Assembly: GCA_026413225.1 (NCBI GenBank)
Contig: CM048554.1
Span: 7,022,001-7,086,000, forward strand
Direction of reading: 5' to 3'
Origin: Otis tarda
Lineage: Eukaryota > Chordata > Aves > Otidiformes > Otididae
DNA: 64,000 nucleotides
Shown: piece by piece, positions 27,001-39,379 of the stretch
Layout: each line of letters begins with the position of its first letter
Numbering within the stretch: position 1 is the first letter of the stretch
Made by a program: the position numbers and the translations under genes
Notes under the pieces: model-generated
Told to the model about the DNA's origin: nothing
Databases searched by the model: none
Seen by the model: the letters and a program-made list of their open reading frames with translations, nothing else

Positions 27001-29354
27001 TAGGGAATACTTCTGCAGGGCTTGTCCCCTCCCTGGCTCACGAAGAACTGGAACCCCAAGAGTCTGTGTTATTGCTAAGTTGTAATAACCTGACTGAAGT
27101 GACCCTAGAGCCAATTTGAAGCTTCTCTGGAGAAAAATTCCCTCCCTGCTCTAGTGAAACCTTCATACTGTAAATGACAAACAATGAAGAAGCTTGCCGC
27201 TCTTGGCAAAGTGCTGTATCATAGACTCCAGTAACTTAGGACGGTTTACGATAGGAAGGTTAGAGTGAGGGGACTTCAAAGATCCTCATTTAAACAGCAT
27301 ATTTGTGGTTTTATTTCCTTCGTATCAGTTGCCTGAAAACATATCTAAATGTGAAATATCTTATATTATACACCTGACTATTATATTTTTTTTTTTACTT
27401 TTGGTGCTTTTTCCTATCTTTCCAGACTTTCAAGCTGCTGGAAACTTGCGGATGACAGTAGATTGCGGTTTTATTTAGATGACTAAAGTGGCAAATCTCT
27501 AGGACTAATTCTACTACTCTGAAATTGATGATTTCAGCTGGGTAGAGCTGCAGCATGATCCTACAGAACTCTTTGATCAAAGAGACAATTTATGCGATAT
27601 TGCTCTGGCGTTTTCCTGATTAATAATATTTCAGTTTAGTCTTTAGCTACTAGGTCGAATCATTAGTGATTCAATCTAAAACTTCACTGGCAAGAATTAC
27701 AATGCAATTCCAATTATTCAATTTGGGATGTGCTTCACAATAAAGATAATTTCATTACTGTAACAGTTCTGGTTGTTACATGTTTTGCATTTCTTAGAAT
27801 GGGTAAATCTTGGTTACTATCAGCATCTTCTATTTTATTGCTGTTCTGCCTCCCATTTTTATATTTTGTGTATTTTTTTTATACTCAACAGTTTAGTTAT
27901 ATGTCTGTAGTGTTGTCAATTGTTCCTAGATTTTTTTTTTTTTTTTTTAAATTGATTGATATAACAATATACTTATTTTCTTGGAAGGAGTTCAGCGTCA
28001 CTCCTTAGCGTATCAGGCAAAATCACTGTGAAAGAATATGACATTTTGGTGAAATTTATCTGGTCTACATAATAAGTAGGATAACAAGACACTCGGCAGA
28101 GCAGCTCACCATATACTCAGCTACCTTTAATTTCAGAACCAGTTAACTTTTTTTTTTTTTTTTTTTTTTCTCCTTAAGGGTGGTGAACTTGCGTGTTCTT
28201 GTTGAATGAGAGAACCTAGGACACAGATTAGTCTTCTGCATAGGTCATTTTTCATAGATTTCTGTTCCAGGTCAATTACAAATTTCTTCCACTAGCCATG
28301 AGAAATGCAGAGCTACAGTGAGGAAAGTAAATGGGATCCCTAATTGTCTTTGATAGTGGCCTTTGCAGACCATAGTATATAGAAAAGGATTCTCTACCAA
28401 CTTTCTGTCTAGAAACTCTGTGAGCTGCCCTCAGCCTACTTCTATTTTGCTGGTCTCTGTATTATGCCAGCAGCTGGAAGTTAGCATTTCAGTAGTAATG
28501 AGGGAAAGAATCTGTGTGGAGGCTCAATTTTGGTTATATAAGCAATCCAAACCAAAGGAGAAAGTACAGAAACCTCTGTATCTTTCGAAAGAGATATAAG
28601 TAATGAACAACTACATCACGAGTAGACAAATAGGGAATCTTTTCCATTTTGGGCTTGCATTAATACTCCATAATGGCAAGAAGACCCATATGAATAGATT
28701 ATGCAAACCTCAGATGCAATATAATGATGTGATATTAAGAATTAGTTTATCCTGCTGAAAAGGCAGTATGCCTCAAGATGCTTGATGGAATTTGGACAAT
28801 CTAAACTTAATTATGAGTTCTGTCACAACCTTAAAATGTACTGTTTCTACAGCATGTTCTCCTTTTCCTACATTGCCCACTTGAATTTCCTCAAAAAACA
28901 TTTTGTGGAAATAACTATAGAGCTTATTTTACTGATAGTGTTGACAGCTGGAAGAAAAAATAAATTATTCAGTTTCAAAATTCAGTGCTTTGCATTTTTA
29001 AGAGAACCTAAAAGTCAGCAGGAGGATCACTATCTATTTGAGGATCACTAAAACCATTTGTTCTCTCAAAAAAAAAAAAAAAAGCTACTAGGATTTTAAA
29101 TAAGAAGTTTCAAAATGTTACAAGTCAAAACACTGAAAAGGTTTTTCTTTCATGACTTTTCTTACATTCTTGCTCATCTCATGTATAAATAGCAAGGTGC
29201 TTCAGATTATCCAGAACTTTTTTCCCAGCTAAAAAAATCTCCATTATTTCCATTCAAAAAACATTAAAGAAATCACATTTTTGTCTACTATCGTACTGTT
29301 GCCCAATGCCATCACCCATCTTACATGATTTACCATGCTACTGGTAGATTATAA
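24050..29354. other. non-coding unique sequence
   Basis: No gene recognised. It contains T runs of 18 (27931-27948) and 22 bases (28148-28169) and an A run of 16 bases (29068-29083). Open frames at 27730-28008 and 28782-29051 are AT-rich and hydrophobic by composition only. No splice-flanked exon is evident. Confidence 0.5.
28148..28169. repeat. poly(T) tract, 22 bases
   Basis: Uninterrupted T run. No CR1 or gene copy lies next to it. Confidence 0.9.
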
Positions 29355-30893
29355 ATAAAGCCCATGGGACCTGATGAGATCCATCAGCGGGTCCTGAGGG
29401 AACTGGTGGACAAAGTTGCCAAGCCACTGGCTATCGTATTTGAGAAGTCGTGGTGGTCTGGCGAGGTCCCCAATGATTGGAAGAGAGGTAACATAACCCC
29501 AATTTTTAAAAAGGGGAATAAGGAAGACCCAGGTAACTACAGGCCGGTCAGCCTCACCTCTGTGCCTGGCAAGGTCATGGAGCAGATTCTCCTGGAAACC
29601 ATGCTAAGGCACATGGAGAGCAAGGAGGTGGTTGGTGACAGCCAACATGGCTTCACCAAGGGCAGATCGTGCCTGACCAATTTGGTGGCCTTTTATGACG
29701 GGGTGACAGCATCGGTGGACAAACAACAGACATAATCTACCTGGACTTGTGCAAAGCTTTTGATACTGTCCCGCACGACATCCTTCTCTCTAAACTAGAG
29801 AGACATGGGTTTGATGGACGGACCACTCGGTGGATAAGGAGTTGGCTGGATGGCCGCACTCAGAGAGTGGTGGTCAACGGCTCAATGTCCATGTGGAGAC
29901 CGGTCACAAGTGGCGTCCCTCAGGGGTCCGTGTTGGGCCCGGCCCTGTTCAACATCTTTGTCGGCGACATGGACAGTGGGATAGAGTGCACCCTCAGCAA
30001 GTTTGCTGATGACACCAAGCTGTGTGGTGCCGTCGACTCGCTGGAAGGGAGGGATGCCATCCAGAGGGACCTTGACAGGCTGGAGAGGTGGGCCCGTGCC
30101 AACCTCATGAAGTTCAACCAGGCCAAGTGCAAGGTCCTGCACCTGGGTCATGGCAATCCCAGGCACAAATACAGGCTGGATGGAGAATGGATTGAGAGCA
30201 GCCCTGAGGAGAAGGACTTGGGAGTGCTGGTTGACGAGAGGCTCAACATGAGTGGGCAATGCGCCCTTGCGGCCCAGAAGGCCAACCGCATCCTGGGCCG
30301 CATCAAGAGGAGCGTGGCCAGCAGGTCGAGGGAGGTGATTCTGCCCCTCTACTCTGCCCTGGTGAGACCCCACCTGGAGTACTGTGTCCAGTTCTGGAGC
30401 CCCCAACACAAGAAGGACATGGACCAGTTGGAGAAGGTCCAGAGGAAGGCCACAAAGATGATAAAAGGGCTGGAGCACCTCTCTTATGAGGACAGGCTGA
30501 GAGAGTTGGGGCTGTTCAGCCTGGAGAAGAGGAGGCTCTGGGGAGACCTTATAGCAGCCTTCCAGTACTTCAAGGGGGCCTACAAGAAAGATGGGGAGAG
30601 GCTGTTCAGTAGGGCCTGTTGCGATAGAACAAGGAGTAATGGTTTTAAAATAGAGGGGGGTAGATTTAGATTGGATATTAGGAAAAAAATTTTTACAATG
30701 AGGGTGGTGGAACACTGGAACAGGTTGCCCAGAAAGGTGGTGGAAGCCCCATCCCTGGAAATGTTCAAGGCAAGGTTGGATGAGGCTCTGAGCAACCTGA
30801 TCTAGTTGGGGATGTCCCTGCTCCTTGCAGGGGGGTTGGACTAGATGACCTTTGAAGGTCCCTTCCAACTCTAACCATTCTATGATTCTATGA
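29355..30893 (+). mobile_element. CR1 LINE, 5'-truncated, relatively young copy
   Basis: This is the best preserved retrotransposon here, about 1.54 kb. It starts inside ORF2 at the reverse transcriptase fingers (the [10 protein letters not shown] segment) and runs to the end of ORF2 (stop at 30803-30805), followed by a short 3' UTR with GGGGGGTTGGACTAGATGAC and a terminal ATTCTATG repeat ending at about 30892. The endonuclease domain, the first part of the RT and ORF1 are missing, as expected for a 5'-truncated CR1 insertion. Protein-level preservation is high, with one frame break, which implies that this lineage was active fairly recently compared with the other copies. No clear target-site duplication is visible, which is usual for CR1. 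Confidence 0.97.
29364..30805 (+). pseudogene. CR1 ORF2 reverse transcriptase remnant (frameshifted)
   Basis: ORF2 of CR1 encodes an endonuclease-reverse transcriptase that copies CR1 RNA into the genome at a nick. Two open segments remain. 29364-29735 (123 codons) covers the RT fingers, including [18 protein letters not shown] and the [10 protein letters not shown] block. 29747-30805 (352 codons from a TTG; the frame is open from about 29723) carries the motif A region around DLCKAFDTV, with the likely catalytic Asp at 29744-29746, then [11 protein letters not shown] and the FADD catalytic motif at 30002-30013. After that come the thumb and C-terminal region up to the conserved ALSNLI end. 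Between about 29723 and 29731 the frame changes and a TAA appears, consistent with a small deletion relative to typical CR1 proteins. The endonuclease domain is absent. The protein is therefore not functional as it stands. Confidence 0.95.
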
Positions 30894-31344
30894 AATTGGA
30901 TTTTTATGGTGGGGAGGTTTGGCAAGTGAGAGTGAGCTTGATGGGTGTTCTTGCTAATTTTCTTTGTTTTCAATTAAGAATTTTTTGTAGTTTATCCAAA
31001 TGCAGTGCTCAGAAAAGTAGTGAATCATCATCATTCATGCTGGAAGCTGACAATGTTGAAAAGAGTTGTTTAAGTATCTGCATCAGTCTCTGGTAGAGCA
31101 CTTCAAGGCTGACCTATGAAAACCTTTTTTTCTAATCTGACCTTTTCCAAACAGGTGATATTGGCGCACATAAATAACAAACTGTGCAGATTGGCTTGGT
31201 TTTTCTTGAGTAGACTGAGAGCAACAAGTCTAGTGAGTAGTACATGGAATTTTGATTTGAAACCGAAGCCCCGAGAGAGGGAAAGTTATTTAACTGCTTC
31301 AAACCAACTGAAATGCCAGCTGCCTCAAGAAGATGAATTTGATT

Positions 31345-31360
31345 GGGGGGGGGGCGGGGG
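31345..31360 (+). repeat. G-rich tract (G-quadruplex potential)
   Basis: Ten Gs, one C, five Gs. It can supply four G triplets with short loops on the + strand. Confidence 0.75.
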
Positions 31361-34300
31361 CTAAGGAGGTAATCAAGAGCTTGATATTCTGGCTTGAAAA
31401 TTGAACTGAGATGGGCCTTGTCATCTGTAGCAGGCCAGGTTTATTTCACGTTTGGATTTCACTACTTGAAAATGCTGAATTAGTCCATCTGTTCGCGTTT
31501 CATTTTTCCTCTCTGCTGGGACTTCAGTTGGTCTTCTTGCATGTCACTCAGGCACATTTCCAAAGCATCTACATGTAAAGTATTCATTGCTTTCTCCTGA
31601 AATAGCAAAAACGATGCCTGTTATCCTTAGGTAACAACAGCCTCACAGGATATTGTACTGGTAGTGCAGGAAACATCTGTCCCCAGAATGTGTGCATGCT
31701 TCAGCCATGCCATACCTTTAGTTGTGTTAAATTAGTGTTTTCTAAAGGAATTAACTGTAAACTCTGTGCTGGGTAGTGTTGCTACCACAAATTATTTTAC
31801 CTACACTAGAAATGTTCATACTTTGAGTAATATTTCATTTGAATGAAGAGCAACAAATATAATCAAGTGGACCTTGCATACACTTTAAATTAGAAGAAGT
31901 TTCAAGTGGCTTATGGAGTATTGGATGAACTGTAAAAACAGGCATTGAACTTTTCTAGCTGCCACTTAAAACTTTCTCCTGTGAACGTGATACTCTCTGC
32001 AGTGAGGGCCAAGAAAGTTCAGCAACAGCCTGTTTCTCAGTTCTTGGAAAGAACATAGAATTGAGGGCAGTAGGATACAGCACAAACAGTTTCTTTAAAA
32101 TGTAGGTTAATATCTTACAGAATTAAAAAAAAATAAAATTACCTGATAGCCATGAAATTGCTTCTGACTGAGTATATATTGCTTTCTAGTGTTTTGATGC
32201 CTTTGTTCAACAAGAGCTTTTGGTTAAGTCTCTAAAGTCACACATGGTAAAGGAGGTCTCTTGCAACAGATAGGAGATGGTCACACGTACACTGTGTATC
32301 GTAGTGCTGTGAAAGAGGTACGTGAGCACACCTATGTGAGGCAGACTTGAGTGTTCAGAGTTTTATATATGGACGTATAGGCCAATGCACCTGTTAGCAC
32401 ACACTTTGCTTCCAGGAGAGATAATCAGAATTTGACCTTGTTCATACACTGTGAAAAGCAACAGGTAAGTATCTCATTCCTTTAGCCTTATGGGCTGTTA
32501 GAGTAAAAGATAAAGAAATTAAGAGTTTATTTATCTTCCCTGTGCTCTCCACTCCCTGTCAAATTCAGTCCAATGCTTCTTCCAGCCAGAAAGTGAATAC
32601 TTCACAGAGATTGCAGTGGAGGAGTCAAGCAACTGCATAATTACTGAAATTATCCAATAGCCCTGATTCCTGTCATTACTACGGGCTTTTTCTTTCAATG
32701 GTTAGAAACATGAAGTTATTCCTTCCTTGCTAGCTCCATCTCTCCTTCAGAGCAGCATTCATTCTACAAAGTTTATGTTTGGCTACAGCACACTGAAAAC
32801 TTACAGAGCTAGAGACTAGTTATTCTTTCCACTACCTGTGTCTTTGTGCTGGTTAACTATGAGGCTGCTGGTTTTATATAAAGTGGAAATTAATAGCGAT
32901 GAAGACCATTGCTATGTAAGAAGTAGCAATAGATCCCCAGGTCCAATGCCTCTTCCCAGCTGCATGCTGGATGACCTGAGCTTCTTCCCAGGGTTGCTCA
33001 GTTAAACAGTGCCAGTGTCTTGGCTGCTTTTCCTCAGAGCTAGTTCTGACTGTGGTCTGGTGCTGGTGAAACCCCCAAGCCTTTTGGGGCCTCAGTCGAA
33101 TTCTCAGCTCCTAACTTCAAGGGACAGCTCAGTTGTGAAATAAGAACTACTCATTCCCCTGTGTGTTTTCAGCTCCTAGATCTGTATCATTCAGCAGTGT
33201 GTGCTTCTGGACCCCCACCAATTGCAGTGTATCTAGCGTATCCTACTTGCAAGCAGCAATCGCTAACATTTTGGCAACTTAGGAATTCTACCCCGTAGCT
33301 GTCTGCCTTGCTGGGATGACTCAGCGGTGCGGCAACTGCTGAACTGCTTTGCATCATCATCTGATATACTGGGAGTAAAGCAGTGCTCTTTACTTTGGTA
33401 AGAGACCTATAAGCTGCAGCACCAGCAGGGAGCTTGGAGACAAGGCAGGGGGCAAGAATGAGTGTCTCAGTCACAAGATAAGCTATCTCCACTTGCAAAT
33501 CACACTGCCGAGGTGTCTAGGCCAAGCAGTCCTGCCTTCTCTTCCTTGGGCTGCTTCCAACCTGTTTGCAGAACTGGCCTTCTATTCGCCTGGTCCTTAT
33601 GCTCTAAGGATCCCTAGGTAAGCTGTGGATAACTCTGTACCCTTTGTCACCTGTATGCTTTATATTTAATCTCCCCAGGAGCAAGTAGACAGCTTCAGTA
33701 AGCTAGAGCTGATACATATGAGACCAGAGGTCTTTCTGCACTTCAGGCTAAGTGTGGACATTGAGAGCTGTGTATAGTAATACCTTGGCATAGAATTTTT
33801 TTGTTATCAGATATGTTTCCATGGTAGAGTGACAAGGCAAATAGATTGTTCACTAGGTTAACAAAAGAAGGCTACATTCTCTTTTTCCTTAAATAACTGC
33901 ACCATTAACTGATCCACGATAATTTTTACCAGCTGAGGATTTGATCACATCCTGGTTATCAATATAATACCAGTTCCTGTGACTAGGAATCATCTACCTC
34001 TCCTGCTTTGGTTTTGGTAATTAGAACAACCCCTTGGTAGAGCAATTGCTCTTTTTCTGCTTCTTTTTTTCTGCGCTCAGGCAGAACCTCAAAGCCTGGG
34101 CCTCACAGGGACAGTTGCCCATGTTTTTGGAGCTGTGCCATCAGAAGGCTCTGGTGTGCAGTCTCCTGTACAGCCTGACTGCCTTTTGGCACTGAACCAA
34201 GACCCTCCAGAACTGACAGCTATAATAGAAGATGATGTATTACACCTACTAATTTCTGGATTACTGCACAGCAGTTTACCTATTTAAATTCTTCTATGGG

Positions 34301-36427
34301 ATTGGGGACTGCCATGGATTTCAAACAGCTGTTTCCAACAATTGACACTTTCAGAAGTTAATAAAGCTAACAGCAAATTTACAATTTAATAGCAGGAGGG
34401 AAAGAAAGGCAGCAAATCAACTGTCACTATTGCACAGAAGGTAGCCCTGCATCCCCTGCCCTTAAGTGAAGTAACAAAAGTTTGGTTTTTTTTTTTCTCT
34501 TCAGTGGCTCTCAATTTCTAAACTTCTCATGGGTGCCTTAAACTGTAAATGAATTTGAACTTCTTAATCCCAGATCTCCAAAATATGCAAAGCAAAGAAG
34601 AAATCTTTTAAGCATAGAATCTTTTCTTTCCTGGCACAAGGCACTGTTGAATAAGTTATGACATGGAAGGGAAAAAAAACATTATTGTCTTAAGAACAGA
34701 GAAGTACTCACTAACTGGGCTTTAGCTGTGTATTGCTTCCCACTTCCATTGCCATGGATAAAACAGGTCACTAGGTTTCTTTCTGCATCTTTTCTTCTTT
34801 GCCCTGGGAAATTTTTCATTTCTCCTTGTGCTGTTTTCCTTACATGACACTAAACAAAGATGTTTGTACCTTTTCTTCTTTGTATAATGCTGATGAAAGC
34901 TGAATTTTGTGTACTTTTTACGTATTTTGAATAGATCCTACTCTACTCATATAAACTGCAGAACTGTTTTGTTGTAGCTTTTGACAACCTCATTAGTTTG
35001 TTACCAGCGGCAGTTCATTACAAATCTCACAAGAAAAACAACCCAAATATCCCTGTGTTGGTACCCCACTAAGTGCCAGCAAAGTAACTAGGAAGAAAGT
35101 ACACTCCTTGTTAGTTATTTTTTTCTTAGTAGGAACTAATGAGAGAGAATGGAAAATATCATATAGAAATTTGAAGAACATATACATCTTCTGTTCATCC
35201 TTGTTTTATAAATTAATTTTAGCTGAGTCAGTGCATCCGTTCTTTGGAGACTGCAGGATCTTGTGGTCTACTAGAACAGCATTTTACTACAGACACAAGG
35301 TTGCTTTATAACGTCTCCTTTTGGTGGGGAAAAAGAGAAACAAGACCTGGGCTGTATCTTCTAATGGTGTTGCTGTTCTAAAAGCCAGTCCGTGAGGAAG
35401 TCTTGTCAATATGATGAACAAGAGTTTAGAAAACAAGCATGTGCTAATCAAACAGGAGTATGGGGTGGAAAACTCTTCCTTTCTGCCAGAAATTGTAAGC
35501 AAAATGTCCTGTTAAGACCTACTGAATCTAAAATTTGATGAGGGATAAAGGCTGAACTGCTGTGCCAGGGTAGTTTTGTTTTGTTTTTTTTTTTATCACA
35601 GTTCAATGGTATGATACATTTTTTTGAGAGTCTAGGCCAATATTTGCCATGTATTTGCAAGGACACGAGGGAGAAGGTTACAAAAGCAAATTTTAGCCTT
35701 CTAAAAGTTACATGCCCAAGACAGTCCCTCCAGTCAGTGCGGAGAGATGCTCTAAATTCTCCAAGTCCGGGTCCATAGAGAATGATGCAGGACAAGCATC
35801 TACCTCCCTCTTCTCTCTCCTTTTCTCCCTCCGCTGGGTAACAGATGAAGCTTAAAGAGATTAGCCTTCTCGGTGTACAGCAGAGCAGGGCAAATAGTCC
35901 TCAGAATATCAAATTGACATAATTTGGAAAAAATGTGAAATCTCCATAATTAACCATGAGAAAGGTGTGCTGGTAATAAAGGCTTCCTGCTTGCAAGGCT
36001 GATGGCTGCCTTCAGCCCTAATGTGAAAGATAATTTGCAGAAGCTAATTTTCTGGCTCCTTTTCCAAAAGGCTCATAAAAGCACCAATTGGTTTTGCTGG
36101 TAATCTGTTAAACTGCAACTGGACTGAAAATATTACTTTATTTCACACAGGCCATCAAATAGTTTTTTTCCTCACTAATTCTCAGTCACCAGTGACTCTG
36201 GTTACATCTGAATCACTGACCTGGAAAAGCTCTGAAAGTCACTGCCAATTCCCCAGAGCCATCCAGATTCCCAGTGAGAGACAATTGCATGGGGGACCAA
36301 TTAGAATAGCATCTGTGAATTAAATAAATCTATAAAAAGAATCTATTTTTCCTGCACCGAGCAGCAATGTACATGGAAATTAGTGAAGCGTTTTTAACAT
36401 AAATGCCTGATGAACAAATAAGCCTCC

Positions 36428-36451
36428 GGGGGCGGGGGGGGGAGGGGCGGG
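36428..36451 (+). repeat. strong G-quadruplex motif
   Basis: Four G runs of 5, 9, 4 and 3 bases separated by single C, A and C residues. This fits the canonical four-tract pattern with one-base loops, the most stable class. It lies in ordinary AT-rich unique DNA with no adjacent gene start. Confidence 0.85.
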
Positions 36452-39358
36452 TAGAAGATAAAGTTTATCCTATATAAGCTTGAAATAACGAAAGAGCAGA
36501 TGAAGTCAAACAGTGCTTTGTACAGGTAGGAGCCCTGCATGTGAGTAAGGTCTCTGCTCCTACCTTCTGTGCTGCTGCAGCTGTAACGCTGCCGCTGTGT
36601 AAGTGAAGAATACACCTCAAAGGTCAAAGGAAAATTTGCCATTAACTTGGTCTGTTTTCTCCTACTTTAGGATTTGTTGCAGGTTTGCCATGGTGTAAAC
36701 AGGAATGGGCAGGGATTGTGGCTACGTCTTGATGCGGTGCAGAAATGTGATTTGTGCAAGGCACTCAAGGCAGACAGGGATTGCAGAGTCATAAGCAGTA
36801 GGTGCTTCTATCCTCTGTGAAACCTGGGGTACTTTATCTATAATGTGCTGGCAGTCCTCAAAAATTCAACTGGTTGGGGAAACGCCGAGGGAGTGATTTT
36901 ATTGAAATTCTATCCAACGCAAAATGCATATCAATTTTTACTTTTTTTTTTTTTGAGGAAGAAAGAAGAGGAGATGACACTTTTTAAAACCCTGATTTAT
37001 CATATACTTGTGTTTTCCCAAATTAACTATTTTTATCTATTTAATGCTTATAATTTTATTGTTGATGTTGCCATTTGTTCTGATTTGGTATTTCTGTGTC
37101 CTAGCTTCATTTCAACTGTGACTTTTTTTATATATAGCAAAGAAAAAAAAAGTCAAAATAGTCTGAATGTGTAAAGAACTAAAACAACTTTTAAAAATGT
37201 CCTCTTTAGATACTTTTGATATAATTTTTGTATCTTCCTCTCTAATTTGGACTGAAGCCATGTTCTATTTTCAGGAGCAAAAGTTCTTGTTTCCCACAGA
37301 GGACTAGAAATCTCATCCTTGCTTCCAGTCAAAAGAATGATTAATGGTGTCACTACCATTTGACAGTAGTCTAGGATGGATTAACCTCTAGCACGAAATC
37401 AATATTATACAGAGAGCTTGGGATACACAGAGTTTTTCTGTGGTGATGCCTTTTCATTGCTTCTTAGACTATGAGGACTTCTATGCATTGCCTACTTTTC
37501 ATGTAAACTCATAAACATATATTTTTCCATCATTTAGCATATTTAGTGCTGCAATATTTATCATCAATAGCCTTGTTTTTTATAGGTTTCATCAATTGCT
37601 TGTATCTCAGACATAGGTTTTAAGTATTTTCTATGTAAATTTGATTGGCATAGAAAAAAGTGAGTTTTGATAGGAAAACTAAACCTGTTTATATTCCAAA
37701 CTGTTGGTTTTTTGTTGGTTTTTTGGTTTTTTTTGTAACTAAACCAAGCCTATTTCTACATAATTAAATTGTACAGTTTACCTTCTCTCCCCCCTCCCCC
37801 CAAGATTATATCAGTAATAATATAGGGGCAATTGAGACAGTTCTGAGGTTTCTAATAGAGGTTAGTGATTACCTAATTTCTCCTGACTGCAGAATCAGTG
37901 AGAAAAGACTTGAGATGCTGGCTTCATTTCTTCAGTGGTGCAGGGCTTTGTGGTTTGTTGTGGTTTTGTCAGTTGAAAATAAATAAAGAAGTTGTTGGTC
38001 TTATTCTTTTTCTGGCTTTCATGTTAAATAGCATCTAATCAAATTATTTTTTAGGGAATATGTGTCTCATTGTTCCACAGAGTCTCAATAACCAATAATT
38101 TCTAAATCATTTACTGCCTCAATTCTTTAACAGCTCTAGAAAAGGAAAAAAAGTACTTGCCCTCAGTGTTTGGGCATGCCAGAGTGCAATATTGGAGTTA
38201 GGATGTGACTGTGCATTATCTGGCATTTAAGATCTTGCACACACAGGAAAAATACTTGACTGGTCATTAACCAGCTGAGGTATCTGATTTTCAGGTAGTC
38301 TTCCACATGCTCTCACTGAGTAGGAAGAGAGAGAGAGGGGTTTTTTTGTATTTTGGGATTTTCTTTTTTCCTCAGTCTGGCTTCTCTGGGTTTTAGATAT
38401 CAAATACATATTGGTGGATTGAGACTCATTTTCCCACCATAGTAAAGCTGCAGAATTACTTGTAGTTTTTAGGGGTAAATTTAGAGTCTGGTCATTGCAC
38501 AAAGGACTTTTCTCACTCTTTTTCTGTCTCCTGTTCTTCACTTCATGAAGTGCTCTGCACTTTGAAAGGTGAAAGATTAAATCATCACCTAAAAACCTGT
38601 ACAGTTTTGTCACTGAGACAAAATTAGATGAAATGTCAGTCTTGGCTCATAACTCTTGACTGATTATCTGTGTGTTTCTTGTGCTCAGAATCACAGGAAA
38701 AAAATATGGAACATAGAACTGGAAACTTGACCTGAATGAGCAAAATCATTCATATCCTACCTTTTGCTTTCCTTCCTTTCTTTCATTCCGGCTCCTTGCA
38801 TCAGATTTGCTCAATATATCAAAGAAAAACTTTCTGTATTCTGATGCAGAACTGCAGGCATGGAAATGGACAGTTTATAATGACTGAGAAGACAGTTGGT
38901 GAACGCAGGTGTTTCTGAAGCTCCTGCCTCTCTATAGTTTTGTCTTACAACAGGCATTTGCCAATAAGTCCATCTTGATGGTGCTCCTTTCGACCTCTAA
39001 TTTTCTTCCCTGCTTTCTTGCCATTTGCCAAAGATGCTTAGCCACTGCTTGCCAAAAGAGAAAAACCTCCTGCAATATGGCCATGTGTGTTATCCACCTA
39101 GAGCTAAGGCCCAAGCAGGTCTGTAGCAGATTGTCCTGCTGCTTCTTGGGACCTCCAGAGCCTGCTGGGTGACAGATTTTCTAGAAGTTTGTCAGTGAAC
39201 AGATTTGCCACCCACAAAAGTACAGGCTGCCTCATGCATGCCAGGTTACTTAATGTCAGGCTTTTCGCTAGACGAGATAAAGGATAAATTAGGAGGTTTA
39301 CCTTAAAAACCTAACTTTGTAAATGTGGAAAAAAATCTTTTAAACTAAAAATAAATGC

Positions 39359-39379
39359 TTTTTTTTTTTTTTTTTTTTT
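39359..39379. repeat. poly(T) tract, 21 bases
   Basis: Uninterrupted T run. No retroposed gene is recognisable on either side. Confidence 0.9.

Noticed and set aside
29882..30973. 363-codon open frame on the minus strand
   Set aside because: It is antisense to the CR1 ORF2 and its 3' UTR. CR1 codon composition leaves this frame free of stops. It has no known domain and is a shadow.
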